DNA from: Rhizobiaceae bacterium
GTDB lineage: Bacteria; Pseudomonadota; Alphaproteobacteria; Rhizobiales; Rhizobiaceae
NCBI GenBank assembly: GCA_019635695.1
Contig: JAHBYZ010000003.1
Location: 64,001-128,000, forward strand
Length of the DNA stretch: 64,000 nt
Reading direction: 5' to 3'
This document shows positions 1 through 9,562 of the stretch, one piece after another; positions within the stretch are counted from its first letter, which is position 1; the number at the start of each line of letters is the position of its first letter. The notes beneath the pieces were generated by a model, which was given only the letters and a program-made list of their open reading frames with translations, did not search any database and was not told the DNA's origin. The position numbers and the translations under genes were made by a program.

Positions 1-804
1 GTAGGCCATGTCATCCGAAATGTCGGAGTGCGTCACCAGAATGTTGGTGATCGCCACGGTGGGAACGTCGCCTGCCTGGCCCTGATAGGTCCCGGCCGGA
101 ATGGTCGCGGCGATGAACGGCGCGCCCAGCTTGGTGGCGATCTCGGCGGGCACCGCGACGACGTTGGTCGGCAGCGAGATGGCGAGATCCTTGATCGACG
201 CGACGCCGAGGCCGGCCGACTGCAGCGTGGCATCGAGCTGGCGGTTCTTGATCAGCTCGACCGATTCGGCGAACGGCAGGTACTCGATCTTGCCGAGGTC
301 CTCGTACTTCATGCCGGCCGCGGCGAAGATGGCCCGGGCGTTCAGCTCGGTTCCCGACTTCGGGGCGCCGACCGACAGGCTCTTGCCCTTGAGGCCAGCG
401 AGGTCGGTGATGCCGGACTCGCTCGACGCGACGATCTGCACGTAGTTCGGATAGATCGCGGCGATGGCGCGCAGCTTGTCGAGCTTGCCGGGGAAGCCGG
501 CCTCGGTGTTGCCTTCCCAGGCGGCCTGCACGGAGTCGCCCAGCGCGAACGCGATCTCGCCCTTGCCCTGCTGCAGCAGGTTGAGGTTCTCGACCGAGGC
601 CTTGGTGGCCTGGACCTGCGTCTGCACGTCCTTGATGTTGTCGCCGTAGATTTTCGCCAGCGCGACGCCAAGCGGGTAATAGACGCCCGAGGTGCCGCCG
701 GTGAGCACGTTGATGAAAGTCTGCGCCGAAGCCGGCATGGCCGGCAGCGCCATTGCCACCGCAATGGCGGAAGCCGCGGCGATGCGGCGGATTGAAACGG
801 TCAT
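1..804 (-). CDS. TAXI-family TRAP transporter substrate-binding protein (3' end beyond window)
   Basis: Periplasmic receptor of a TRAP importer of the TAXI type. The frame starts at an ATG at 804 preceded by a strong GGGAGGA ribosome site and runs 268 codons to the left edge without a stop, so the C-terminus is missing. Residues 1-28 form a signal peptide ending in ASAQ. The mature start FINVLTGGTSGVYYPLG is the family's hallmark (ligand-binding GGTSGxYYPxG segment). Later segments such as SVGAPKSGTELNARAI also match the family. Known members bind small carboxylates or amino acids such as glutamate; the ligand here cannot be told. The membrane component would lie to the left of the window. 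Confidence 0.9.
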   Translation of the reverse strand, partial: MTVSIRRIAAASAIAVAMALPAMPASAQTFINVLTGGTSGVYYPLGVALAKIYGDNIKDVQTQVQATKASVENLNLLQQGKGEIAFALGDSVQAAWEGNTEAGFPGKLDKLRAIAAIYPNYVQIVASSESGITDLAGLKGKSLSVGAPKSGTELNARAIFAAAGMKYEDLGKIEYLPFAESVELIKNRQLDATLQSAGLGVASIKDLAISLPTNVVAVPAEIATKLGAPFIAATIPAGTYQGQAGDVPTVAITNILVTHSDISDDMAY

Positions 805-1000
805 TTGGTCCTCCCGGGTCTTTTCCGTTTATGCGGCCAGTCTAGAGGCCGGAGCGCGATTGCCAACCCCGGAATTTGTCGGGCGCATGCCGATGTGCCG
901 GACGGACGAAAAAAGTGCGGCGGCGATGTCGATCGCGGCGGGACTGGCGCGACATTGGCACGAGACGCAATGATGCGGCTCGCGATCACAGGAGAGTCCC

Positions 1001-1351
1001 GTGCAGTACATGTTGCTGATCCATATGGATGAAGCCGCGATGGCGGCCCCGAAGCCGGAAAGCGGCTACGAGATGAGCGCGCCCTACACCGCCTACAACG
1101 AGGCGCTGAAGAAGGCCGGCGCGCTGATCGGCGGCGAACGGCTGGCGCCGTCGGCATCGGCCGCGATCGTCAAGGTGCGCGGCGATCGCACCGAGGTGCT
1201 GGACGGCCCCTTTGCCGACACCAAGGAGCAGCTCGGCGGTTACTATCTCATCGACGCGCCCGACCTGGACGCCGCGGTGAAGTGGGCGGCGCGCTGCCCG
1301 GGCGCCGCGCGCGGGACCGTCGAGGTGCGCCAGGTGTGGCAGGCCGGCTGA
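1001..1351 (+). CDS. YCII/DGPF-domain protein paired with ECF sigma factor
   Basis: Small (116 aa) soluble protein of the YCII-related, DGPF family. It begins MQYMLLIHMDE and carries the name-giving DGPF tetrad at residues 68-71, followed by TKEQLGGYYLID, a typical core. Six bases separate its stop from the likely start of the sigma factor gene, so the two are almost surely co-transcribed. ECF sigma factors of the ECF42 group are known to be encoded beside DGPF proteins; the biochemical role of the DGPF protein is not established. A GGAGAG ribosome site lies just upstream of the ATG. Confidence 0.88.
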   Translation: MQYMLLIHMDEAAMAAPKPESGYEMSAPYTAYNEALKKAGALIGGERLAPSASAAIVKVRGDRTEVLDGPFADTKEQLGGYYLIDAPDLDAAVKWAARCPGAARGTVEVRQVWQAG

Positions 1352-1356
1352 GCGCC

Positions 1357-2595
1357 ATGGCGCCCGATGCCGGCGCGGCGGCCGAGTTGGCGGCGCGGCG
1401 CAGCTACGGCAAGCTGGTCGCGCTGCTTGCCGCCCGCTCGCGCGACGTGGCGGGCGCGGAGGACGCGCTGTCGGAAGCCTTTGCCGCGGCGCTGGCGCAA
1501 TGGCCGCGCCACGGCGTTCCGGAGCGGCCCGAAGCCTGGCTGCTGGCGGTCGCCCGCCGTCGCGCGCTCGACGCGATGCGGCGGCGCCAGACGCGCGCCG
1601 ATGCCGGCACGCATCTGCTGCTGCTGGCCGAGGAGGCAGACGCCATGACCGCCGATGCCGCGCAGATTCCGGACGAGCGGCTGCGGCTGCTGTTCGCCTG
1701 CGCCCACCCCGGCATCGAGCCGGCGATGCGCGCACCGCTGATGTTGCAGACTGTGCTGGGCTTCGACGCCGCGACGATCGCGTCGGCCTTCCTGGTGCCG
1801 CCCTCGGCGATGGCGCAGCGGCTGGTGCGCGCCAAGGCGCGCATCCGCGAGGCCGGGCTGGCCTTTGCAATTCCCGAGCGCAGCGAGATGGCGGATCGGC
1901 TGGACGCGGTGCTGGCCGCCATCTACGCCGCCTTCTCCGAGGGCTGGACCGATGCGGTGGGCGCGGAAGCGCGGCGGCGCAACCTCGCCGGCGAGGCGAT
2001 CTGGCTGGCGCGGCTGGCGGCCGGCCTGCTGCCGCGCGAGCCGGAGGCGCTGTCGCTGCTGGCGCTGATGCTGTTTGCCGAAGGGAGACGGCCGGCAAGG
2101 CGCGACGCGGCCGGCGCCTATGTGCCGCTGGCGGAGCAGGACTGGCGCCTGTGGGACGCGGCGATGACGCAGGAGGCGGAAGCGCTGCTGCGCGAGGCGG
2201 GTTCGCTCGAAGGCCTCGGCCGCTACCAGCTGGAGGCGGCGGTGCAGGCGGTGCACGCGGCGCGCCGGCTCACCGGCCGCACCGACTGGCCTGCAGTGGC
2301 CAGGCTCTATGAGGCGCTGGCCATCGTCACGCGTTCGCCGGTTGTGGCGATCAACCGCGCGGTCGCGCTGGCCGAGGCCCAGGGCCCGGCTGCCGGACTG
2401 GCGCTGCTCGACACGGTGGCGGACGCGCCGGGCATCGAGGACTACCAGCCCTACTGGGCGGCGCGGGCCGAACTGCTGGCGCGTTGCGGCGATGTGCCGG
2501 CGGCCAGGGCGGCGTTTGCCCGGGCGGTGGGGCTGGAGCGGGACGCGGCGGTCAGGGAGTTTTTGATGCGAAGGAGTGCGAGGCTGCTGGCGTAG
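1357..2595 (+). CDS. ECF sigma factor, ECF42-like, with long C-terminal extension
   Basis: RNA polymerase sigma factor of the extracytoplasmic-function class, 412 aa. An ATG at 1357 is chosen because an upstream in-frame ATG at 1282 lies inside the preceding gene. Residues 10-80 fit region 2 (DVAGAEDALSEAFAAAL, then EAWLLAVARRRALDAMRR). Residues about 110-165 fit region 4 (LMLQTVLGFDAATIASAF, then MAQRLVRAKARIREAG). The remaining ~245 residues are the helical, TPR-like extension that marks ECF42 proteins, including the block ALMLFAEGRRPARRDAAG. No anti-sigma gene is adjacent. In this group the extension is thought to take over regulation; that is family knowledge, not seen here. Confidence 0.9.
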   Translation: MAPDAGAAAELAARRSYGKLVALLAARSRDVAGAEDALSEAFAAALAQWPRHGVPERPEAWLLAVARRRALDAMRRRQTRADAGTHLLLLAEEADAMTADAAQIPDERLRLLFACAHPGIEPAMRAPLMLQTVLGFDAATIASAFLVPPSAMAQRLVRAKARIREAGLAFAIPERSEMADRLDAVLAAIYAAFSEGWTDAVGAEARRRNLAGEAIWLARLAAGLLPREPEALSLLALMLFAEGRRPARRDAAGAYVPLAEQDWRLWDAAMTQEAEALLREAGSLEGLGRYQLEAAVQAVHAARRLTGRTDWPAVARLYEALAIVTRSPVVAINRAVALAEAQGPAAGLALLDTVADAPGIEDYQPYWAARAELLARCGDVPAARAAFARAVGLERDAAVREFLMRRSARLLA

Positions 2596-2605
2596 CGCAG
2601 CCTTC

Positions 2606-2757
2606 CCTTCTCCCCTTGTGGGAGAAGGTGCCCCGAAGGGGCGGATGAGGGGTGTTGGCCGGAGCGCCGCCTTTCCGGCAACGTCTCATTCCTTCCAGCA
2701 CCCCTCATCCGTCTCGGCACTGCGTGCCGATCCACCTTCTCCCACAAGGGGAGAAGG
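2606..2757. repeat. Palindromic intergenic repeat with 25-bp perfect terminal inverted repeats
   Basis: The left arm at 2606-2630 and the right arm at 2733-2757 are exact reverse complements (CCTTCTCCCC...GAGAAGGTG). A second matched block, CGGATGAGGGGTG (2642-2654) and CACCCCTCATCCG (2699-2711), lies inside the arms, and each arm holds its own small hairpin. No open frame inside is convincing. It fills the gap between the convergent sigma-factor and cysK genes and may also end transcription from both sides. Repeats of this kind are common in Rhizobiales genomes; that attribution is from memory. Confidence 0.85.
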
Positions 2758-2774
2758 AAGAGCGCCGCCTTGGC

Positions 2775-3737
<963 letters not shown>

Positions 3738-3809
3738 GGCGTCCTCCTCGAATGCTGGAGGCAATCTACCGCCCGCGGCGGGGAAGCCAAGCGCTATTGG
3801 CGACCCGGA

Positions 3810-4427
3810 CTACTGTCGGAACGCGATGGTTGCGGCGGCGCCGAACATGAAGGCGGCGGCGGTGCGGTTCAGCGCCTTGAGCGCACGCGGCGCGGCGAGC
3901 AGGCTGCGCGCCTTGGCGGCGAGCACGAGATAGGGCACGAGAACGACCAGCAGCACCGCGACGGTGAGCGCGGCGAGGATGAGATAGTCGGCGAGCGTGA
4001 GGGTCCTGAGGTCGACGATGGTCGGCGTCAGCGCGACGTAGAACACCATGGTCTTGGGGTTGCCGAGCGTGACCAGCAGGCCGGCCATGAAGGAGGCGAG
4101 GAAGCCGCCGGAGCCGCGCTTCGCCTCGACCTTTTCCGCCGTGATGCCGCTCGACCAGAACTGCCACGCCAGCCAGGCGAGGTAGGCGACGCCCAGCCAT
4201 TTCACGATCAGGAACACGGTGCCGAAGGTTTGTGCCAGCAGCGCGAGGCCCAGCACGACGGCGGTGAGGTAGGTCAGGTCGCCGAGCACAAGCCCGAAGG
4301 ACATGAACAGCGAGGAGCGGAAACCCGAGCCGAGCGCGCGGGCGACAAGCGCCGTCACGCCGGGGCCGGGTATGGCGGCGGCGACGGCAAGCGCGGCGGA
4401 ATAGGCGACGAAGCCTGTCAGTGTCAT
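3810..4427 (-). CDS. LysE/RhtB family amino-acid exporter
   Basis: Inner-membrane exporter of 205 aa with about six hydrophobic segments. The N-terminal helix carries the family motif AAIPGPGVTALVARAL (residues 18-33), and the mid-protein TLGNPKTMVFYVAL matches the conserved GNPKxxLFF element. Family members export lysine, threonine, homoserine and similar amino acids. The substrate is not predictable, but the location just downstream of uppP and upstream of cysK may hint at cysteine-type metabolites. The ATG at 4427 has GGAGACTTCCC upstream. Confidence 0.9.
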   Translation of the reverse strand: MTLTGFVAYSAALAVAAAIPGPGVTALVARALGSGFRSSLFMSFGLVLGDLTYLTAVVLGLALLAQTFGTVFLIVKWLGVAYLAWLAWQFWSSGITAEKVEAKRGSGGFLASFMAGLLVTLGNPKTMVFYVALTPTIVDLRTLTLADYLILAALTVAVLLVVLVPYLVLAAKARSLLAAPRALKALNRTAAAFMFGAAATIAFRQ

Positions 4428-4527
4428 GGGAAGTCTCCGGCCACGCTTTTCGCATGGCGGCGCGTATTGCGGAAACGAATGTTTGGAATGCGTCGCTTCA
4501 GCAGGATTGATGCGTCGGCGGACCGTG

Positions 4528-5331
4528 TCAGGCCCACAGCAGCGCGATCAGGCCGATGGCGCCGACCGCGATGCGCCACCAGCCGAACAGCGAGTAGCCG
4601 CGCTTCGACACGAAATCGAGCAGGCCGCGCACGACGAACACGGCAACGATGAACGAGGTGACGAAGCCGGTGGCGATGATCGGCAGGTCGGCCGCCGTGA
4701 GGATGTCGCGGTTCTTGAAAAGGTCGAGCGCGAAAGCGCCGACCATGGTTGGCATGGCGAGCCAGAACGAGAACTCGGCGGCAGAGCGCTTGTCGGCGCC
4801 CATCAGCAGCGCGCCGACGATGGTCGAGCCCGAGCGCGACGTTCCGGGGATCATGGCGAGGCACTGGAACAGGCCGATGGCCAGATAGGTGGGCAGCGGG
4901 AATTTCGTGACGTCGGTGTGGCGCGGGTTGAGCGCCCAGCGGTCGACCCACAGGAGCACGATGCCGCCGAGGATGAGCGCGACGCAGATGGTCATCGGCG
5001 ATTCGAACAGCACGGTCTTGATGAAGTCGTGCGCCAGCGCGCCGATGATCGCAGCCGGCAGGAAGGCGAGCAGGATGCCGCCGACGAAATACTGCGTCGA
5101 ACGTTCGCGCGGCAGCGTGACCAGAAGGTTCCACAGCCGGGCGAAATAGACGGTAAGGATGGCGAGGATGGCGCCGAGTTGGATCAGCACCTCGAAGGCC
5201 TTGCCGGTCGACTCGAAGCCGAGGAAATGGCCGGCGAGCAGGATGTGGCCCGTCGAGGAAACCGGGATGAACTCGGTCAAGCCTTCGAGCACGCCGAGCA
5301 GCGCCGCCTGGACGATCGTCTGGTCTGCCAT
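4528..5331 (-). CDS. uppP: Undecaprenyl-diphosphatase UppP (BacA)
   Basis: Integral membrane phosphatase (267 aa) that recycles undecaprenyl diphosphate to the monophosphate carrier for peptidoglycan and other envelope polymers. Both family signatures are present: [15 protein letters not shown] at residues 15-29 and [10 protein letters not shown] in the second half, together supplying the catalytic Glu, Ser and Arg residues. The length matches typical UppP. The open frame extends far upstream to 6192, but conserved sequence begins at the ATG at 5331 (MADQTIVQ). It is divergent from the GST gene, with about 200 bases between the two start codons. Confidence 0.95.
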   Translation of the reverse strand: MADQTIVQAALLGVLEGLTEFIPVSSTGHILLAGHFLGFESTGKAFEVLIQLGAILAILTVYFARLWNLLVTLPRERSTQYFVGGILLAFLPAAIIGALAHDFIKTVLFESPMTICVALILGGIVLLWVDRWALNPRHTDVTKFPLPTYLAIGLFQCLAMIPGTSRSGSTIVGALLMGADKRSAAEFSFWLAMPTMVGAFALDLFKNRDILTAADLPIIATGFVTSFIVAVFVVRGLLDFVSKRGYSLFGWWRIAVGAIGLIALLWA

Positions 5332-5529
5332 CGGGCCCCCTGCTTCCGCCTCCGCATCGCAGCGTGCGGCCGGCTTGTCTTGGGCGGCGGCGGCCCCTAT
5401 AGCTCGCCTCCGCCGGAAGCCATGCGAAACATGTCTTCCGTCCCGAATCGGACGGCCGTGTCTACTCCCGCCAGTCTTGGTTGGCCAGATGCGGTTGGCC
5501 AGACGATCCGCGAGGCCCTGCCGCAGCCC

Positions 5530-6213
5530 ATGCTGACGCTGTTCCACTACCCGCTGTCCCCGGCCAGCCGCTTCGCCCGGCTCGTCTTCGCCGAATATGG
5601 CGAAGAGCTTTCGCTGATCGAGGAGCGGCCCTGGCAGCGCCGCAGGGAGTTCCTGGCGCTGAACCCGGCTGGAACGCTGCCCGTGCTGCTGGCCGAGGGC
5701 GATGTGCCGATCGTCGGCGCGGCGCCGATTGCCGAATATGTCGACGAGACGCGCGGCGTGTTCAAGCGCGACAAGCGGCTGTTCGCGGAGGACAGTTTCG
5801 AGCGCGCCGAGATCAGGCGGCTCTGCGACTGGTATCTGGTCAAGGCCGACGACGACGTGACCAGACATCTGGTGCGCGAGCGTGTGCTGAAGCCGCAGAT
5901 GGACGGCGGCGGCGCGCCGGATTCGTCGGTGATCCGCGCGGCGCGCGCCAACATCCGCCAGCATTTGCGCTACACCGCCTATCTGACCTCGCGGCAGAAC
6001 TGGCTCGCCGGCCCGCGCATGACCTATGCCGACCTCGCGGCGGCGGCGGTGATCTCGGTGCTCGACTACATGGGCGAGATCGACTGGACCGACCACAAGC
6101 CGGCGCGCGACTGGTATCAGCGCATGAAGTCGCGGCCCTGCTTCCGGCCGCTTCTGTCTGACCGGGTGCGCGGCCTGTCGCCGTCGTCGCATTACGCGGA
6201 CCTCGATTTCTGA
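5530..6213 (+). CDS. Glutathione S-transferase family protein, FzlA-like
   Basis: A 227-residue GST-fold protein. The N-terminal thioredoxin-like domain (about 1-80) starts [20 protein letters not shown] and contains [10 protein letters not shown] with the cis-proline; an all-helical C-terminal domain follows. The start is set at ATG 5530, where homology begins; the frame is open for more than 1 kb upstream but that part is not credible coding. In Caulobacter a GST-fold protein, FzlA, binds FtsZ and is needed for constriction. The [17 protein letters not shown] segment and the position between uppP and queG recall FzlA of alphaproteobacteria. I infer that role and have not shown it. Its stop overlaps the queG start by one base (TGATG). 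Confidence 0.8.
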   Translation: MLTLFHYPLSPASRFARLVFAEYGEELSLIEERPWQRRREFLALNPAGTLPVLLAEGDVPIVGAAPIAEYVDETRGVFKRDKRLFAEDSFERAEIRRLCDWYLVKADDDVTRHLVRERVLKPQMDGGGAPDSSVIRAARANIRQHLRYTAYLTSRQNWLAGPRMTYADLAAAAVISVLDYMGEIDWTDHKPARDWYQRMKSRPCFRPLLSDRVRGLSPSSHYADLDF

Positions 6214-7373
6214 TGGCGCGCGCCGGTGCGGACGGCGCTGACAAGCTGCGGAAGAACATCGACCGCTGGGCGGCGGAGCTCGGCTTCGACGCGGTGGGCG
6301 TCGCTGCGCCCGGCTCGGTGCCGCAGGCGGCGGGGCGGCTGCATGAGTTCGTGGCGCTGGGGCGGCACGCCACCATGGAATGGATGGCTGAGACGGCCGA
6401 GCGGCGCGGCAGCCCCCTGACGCTGTGGGGCGAAGTCCGCAGCGTCATCATGCTCGGGGTCAACTACGGACCCGACGAAGACCCGCTGGAACTGCTGAAG
6501 CAGCGCGACCGCGCGGCGATCTCCGTCTATGCGAAGAACCGCGACTATCACGACGTGATAAAGGGCCGGCTGAAGGAACTGGCCCAGAAAATCGCTGCGG
6601 CGAGCGGCGCGGACGTGAAGGTGTTCGTCGACACGGCGCCCGTCATGGAAAAGCCGCTGGCGGGCGCGGCGGGTCTTGGCTGGCAGGGCAGGCATACCAA
6701 TCTCGTCAGCCGGCATTTCGGCTCGTGGCTGTTCCTTGGCTCGGTGTTCACGACGGCGGAGCTGGAGCCCGATGCGCCGGAGGTGGACCATTGCGGCTCG
6801 TGCCGCGCCTGCCTCGACATCTGCCCGACGCAGGCTTTTCCCGCGCCCTACCAGATCGACGCGCGGCGCTGCATTTCCTACCTGACCATCGAGCACAAGG
6901 GACCGATTCCCAGGGAGTTCCGTGCCGCGATGGGCAACCGCATCTACGGTTGCGACGACTGCCTGGCGGTGTGCCCGTGGAACAAGTTCGCCGAACGGGC
7001 GGCGGAAGCGAAGTTCCACGCGCGCGAGGAACTGCGCGCGCCGAAGCTGGCCGAGCTGCTGGCGCTGGACGACGCGGCGTTCCGGGCGCTGTTCTCGGGC
7101 TCGCCTGTTAAGCGGATAGGGCGGGACAGGTTCGTGCGGAATGTGCTCATTGCGGCGGGGAATTCGGGTTCGAGCGATCTTGTTGAGCCGGCTAAGCGGC
7201 TGTTTGACGATGCCTCGCCGCTGGTGCGCGGGGCGGTGGTGTGGGCGCTTTCGCGGCTACTGTCCGCCGCCGATTTAGCCGCGCTGGGGCGTGAGCGCCG
7301 GGCGGTGGAGATGGATGCGGAGGTGCTGGACGAATGGCGCGCCGCACTGGCCGAAAACGCGGTCGCGGCATGA
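6213..7373 (+). CDS. queG: Epoxyqueuosine reductase QueG
   Basis: Cobalamin and iron-sulfur enzyme (386 aa) that reduces epoxyqueuosine to queuosine in tRNA. It shows the family's [10 protein letters not shown] (residues 138-147, with the proposed catalytic Asp140), [13 protein letters not shown] (153-165), then a bacterial ferredoxin-type [12 protein letters not shown] at 194-205 and a second cysteine set C220, C247, C250, C254 ([13 protein letters not shown]). The C-terminal ~100 residues form the HEAT-like tail of QueG. Translationally coupled to the preceding GST gene by TGATG. The following SDR gene starts only 8 bases after the stop, so the three genes form one unit. Confidence 0.95.
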   Translation: MARAGADGADKLRKNIDRWAAELGFDAVGVAAPGSVPQAAGRLHEFVALGRHATMEWMAETAERRGSPLTLWGEVRSVIMLGVNYGPDEDPLELLKQRDRAAISVYAKNRDYHDVIKGRLKELAQKIAAASGADVKVFVDTAPVMEKPLAGAAGLGWQGRHTNLVSRHFGSWLFLGSVFTTAELEPDAPEVDHCGSCRACLDICPTQAFPAPYQIDARRCISYLTIEHKGPIPREFRAAMGNRIYGCDDCLAVCPWNKFAERAAEAKFHAREELRAPKLAELLALDDAAFRALFSGSPVKRIGRDRFVRNVLIAAGNSGSSDLVEPAKRLFDDASPLVRGAVVWALSRLLSAADLAALGRERRAVEMDAEVLDEWRAALAENAVAA

Positions 7374-7380
7374 GGTGCGT

Positions 7381-8469
7381 ATGACCAAACGCGTGTTCCT
7401 GCTCGGTGCCGGATATTCGGCGAGGGCCTATGCAAGGCTGGTGGCCGGGGAGGCGGAGAGCATTGCCGGCACGACGCGGAGCGAGGAGAAGGCGCACGCG
7501 CTGAAGGCGGCGGGTGTCGAGCCGGTATTGTTCGATGGGACGGTTATTTCGGGGGAGATGGCGGACGCGCTGGAGGCGACGACACATCTGGTGGTGTCGG
7601 CGGCGCCCAGTCCGCCCCCTCCACCACGCTTCGCGTGGTCCCCCTCCCCCGTAAACGGGGGAGGATCCGCCGTCGAGGCCGGCCGCGACCTGGGCTCCTC
7701 CCCTGCGAAGCGGGGGGTCCGAAGGACGGGCGAGGCAAGTGCCTCGCCCCGGGAAGGGACCGCCGAAGGCGGTGGAGGGGGCGGCCTAGAACGAAACATC
7801 TCCGCTGATCCCCTGCTGCGCCTCCTGCCCGACCTCCGTTCAGCCATGCCTTCCCTGCACTGGGTCGGTTATCTCTCGACCGTCGGGGTCTACGGCAATC
7901 ACGACGGCGCGTGGGTGGACGAGGAGAGCGAGCTGAGGCCGAAGACGGCGCGTGCGACCGCCCGCGTCGATGCCGAGCGCGACTGGCTTGCCGTAGCCGC
8001 GGGGGCGAACGTGCCAGTGGCGGTGCTGCGGCTCGCCGGCATCTACGGTCCCGGCCGCAACGCGCTGGCGAACCTGGAAAGAGGCACCGCCAAGCGCACC
8101 GTGAAACCGGGGCAGGTGTTCAACCGCATCCACGTGGCCGACATTGCCGGTGCCCTTGCCTTCCTCGGAGGGCGGGAGATGGGCGGCGTCTTCAACGTGA
8201 CCGACGACGAGCCCGGCCCGCCGCAGGACGTGGTGACTTATGCCGCGTCTTTGATGGGCGTCGTCCCGCCGCGGGAAGTGCCTTACGGAGAGGTCGAGAT
8301 GACGCCGATGGCGCGTTCGTTCTGGAGTGACAACAAGCGGGTTTCGAACGCGAAGCTGAAGGCGGCGGGCTATCGCTTCCGCTTTCCGGATCATCGCGGC
8401 GCGCTGGAAGCCATGTGGCGCGACGGAAGCTGGCGCGGCGACGGTTCCGGCGGCACCGGTGGGGAGTGA
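7381..8469 (+). CDS. NAD(P)-dependent SDR/epimerase-like protein carrying an in-frame repeat insertion
   Basis: Extended-SDR protein of 362 aa. Residues 1-75 form the first half of a Rossmann fold with GAGYSARAYARL (9-20) as nucleotide-binding loop. Residues 142 onward resume with WVGYLSTVGVYGNHDGAWVDE, RLAGIYGPGRNAL and NRIHVADIAGAL, typical of the family. Between them, residues about 77-141 (SPPPPPRF ... GGGGGLERN) are low-complexity and unlike any SDR. The DNA there (7612-7784) is a palindromic repeat of the type seen in intergenic DNA in this window. Relatives are about 290-300 aa, so the extra length is explained by the insertion. The reading frame is intact, but activity is uncertain. 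Start ATG 7381 lies 8 bases after queG. Confidence 0.82.
   Translation: MTKRVFLLGAGYSARAYARLVAGEAESIAGTTRSEEKAHALKAAGVEPVLFDGTVISGEMADALEATTHLVVSAAPSPPPPPRFAWSPSPVNGGGSAVEAGRDLGSSPAKRGVRRTGEASASPREGTAEGGGGGGLERNISADPLLRLLPDLRSAMPSLHWVGYLSTVGVYGNHDGAWVDEESELRPKTARATARVDAERDWLAVAAGANVPVAVLRLAGIYGPGRNALANLERGTAKRTVKPGQVFNRIHVADIAGALAFLGGREMGGVFNVTDDEPGPPQDVVTYAASLMGVVPPREVPYGEVEMTPMARSFWSDNKRVSNAKLKAAGYRFRFPDHRGALEAMWRDGSWRGDGSGGTGGE
7612..7784. repeat. Palindromic repeat inserted inside the SDR coding sequence
   Basis: Ends are 14-bp exact inverted repeats CCGCCCCCTCCACC (7612-7625) and GGTGGAGGGGGCGG (7771-7784). Each is followed inward by a small stem-loop with a CTTCG-type loop (CCACGCTTCGCGTGG; CCGCCTTCGGCGG on the other strand), then CCCCCTCCCCCG. 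The order of blocks matches the intergenic element at 49208-49328. The 173-bp element is read through in frame by the host gene. Confidence 0.8.
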
Positions 8470-8473
8470 GAGC

Positions 8474-9559
8474 ATGAGCATATCCGACCTTCTCGAATCA
8501 ACGCCGGCGGGCGACGCCGACAAGCCGCAGTCGCTGACGATCCGCCGGCCCGACGACTGGCACGTGCATGTGCGCGACGGGGCGATGATGAAGGCCGTGC
8601 TGCCCTTCACCGCAGCGCAGTTCGCGCGCGGCATCATCATGCCGAACCTGACGCCGCCGGTGACGACCGCCACGGCGGCATCGGCCTATCGCGACCGCAT
8701 CCGCGCGGCACTGCCCGCGGGTTCGGACTTTGAGCCTCTGATGACCTGCTACCTGACCGATAGCACGTCGCCCGACGAGATCGAGCGCGGCTACCGCGAG
8801 GGCATCTGGCTGGCGGCGAAGCTCTATCCGGCAGGGGCCACCACCAATGCGCATCACGGGGTGACCAATATCCCCGCGCTGGCGCCGGTTTTCGAGCGCA
8901 TGGAGCGCATCGGCATGGCGGTGCTGGTGCACGGCGAATCGACCGATCCGGCGGTCGACATCTTCGACCGCGAGGCGGTGTTCATGGAGCGCAGCATGCT
9001 GCCGCTGCTCAACGCCCATCCGGGGCTGAAGGTGGTGGTGGAGCACGCAACGACCGCCGAGACGCTGGATCTGGTGCGCGCGCACGCCGGCCGCGCCGCC
9101 TGCACCATCACCGCGCACCATCTCGTCATCAACCGCACCTCGATCTTCCAGGGCGGGTTGCGGCCGCATCTCTATTGCCTGCCGGTCGCCAAGCGCGAAC
9201 GGCACCGGCTGGCGCTGCGCAAGGCGGCCGCTTCGGGCGAGGCCTGCTTCATGCTGGGCACCGACACCGCCCCGCATCCGCGCGCGGCCAAGCAGGCGGA
9301 GTGCTGCTCGGCCGGCATCTTCAGCGGTGCGACGGCGCTGCAGACCTATGTGCAGGTGTTCGACGAGGAGGGCGCGCTCGACAGGTTCGAGGCCTTCGCC
9401 TCGCTCAATGGCGCGCGCTTCCACGGTCTGGAGCCGAATGCGGGTACGGTCACGCTGGTGCGCAAGCCGTCGCAGGCGATGGCCGCCGTCGCAGTCGAGG
9501 GCGACGAGGTTGTCGTGTTCGAAGGCGGCAAGACGCTGCCCTGGTCGATCGCGAACTGA
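8474..9559 (+). CDS. pyrC: Dihydroorotase, homodimeric class (PyrC)
   Basis: Zinc amidohydrolase (361 aa) that cyclises carbamoyl-aspartate to dihydroorotate in pyrimidine synthesis. Metal ligands are seen in order: DDWHVHVRDG (His30, His32), the carbamylated lysine in AAKLYPAGATTN, VVEHATT, TITAHHL and the catalytic aspartate in GTDTAPHP. The overall pattern matches E. coli PyrC and not the hydantoinase-like PyrC of Gram-positives. ATG 8474 is preferred to the ATG at 8459, which precedes its own GGGGAG site. It is 4 bases downstream of the SDR gene. Confidence 0.93.
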   Translation: MSISDLLESTPAGDADKPQSLTIRRPDDWHVHVRDGAMMKAVLPFTAAQFARGIIMPNLTPPVTTATAASAYRDRIRAALPAGSDFEPLMTCYLTDSTSPDEIERGYREGIWLAAKLYPAGATTNAHHGVTNIPALAPVFERMERIGMAVLVHGESTDPAVDIFDREAVFMERSMLPLLNAHPGLKVVVEHATTAETLDLVRAHAGRAACTITAHHLVINRTSIFQGGLRPHLYCLPVAKRERHRLALRKAAASGEACFMLGTDTAPHPRAAKQAECCSAGIFSGATALQTYVQVFDEEGALDRFEAFASLNGARFHGLEPNAGTVTLVRKPSQAMAAVAVEGDEVVVFEGGKTLPWSIAN

Positions 9560-9562
9560 GGG

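Noticed and set aside
7612..7784. Frameshift or pseudogene in the SDR gene
   Set aside because: The frame stays open through the repeat and both flanking halves keep their motifs, so I call it an intact gene with an insertion.
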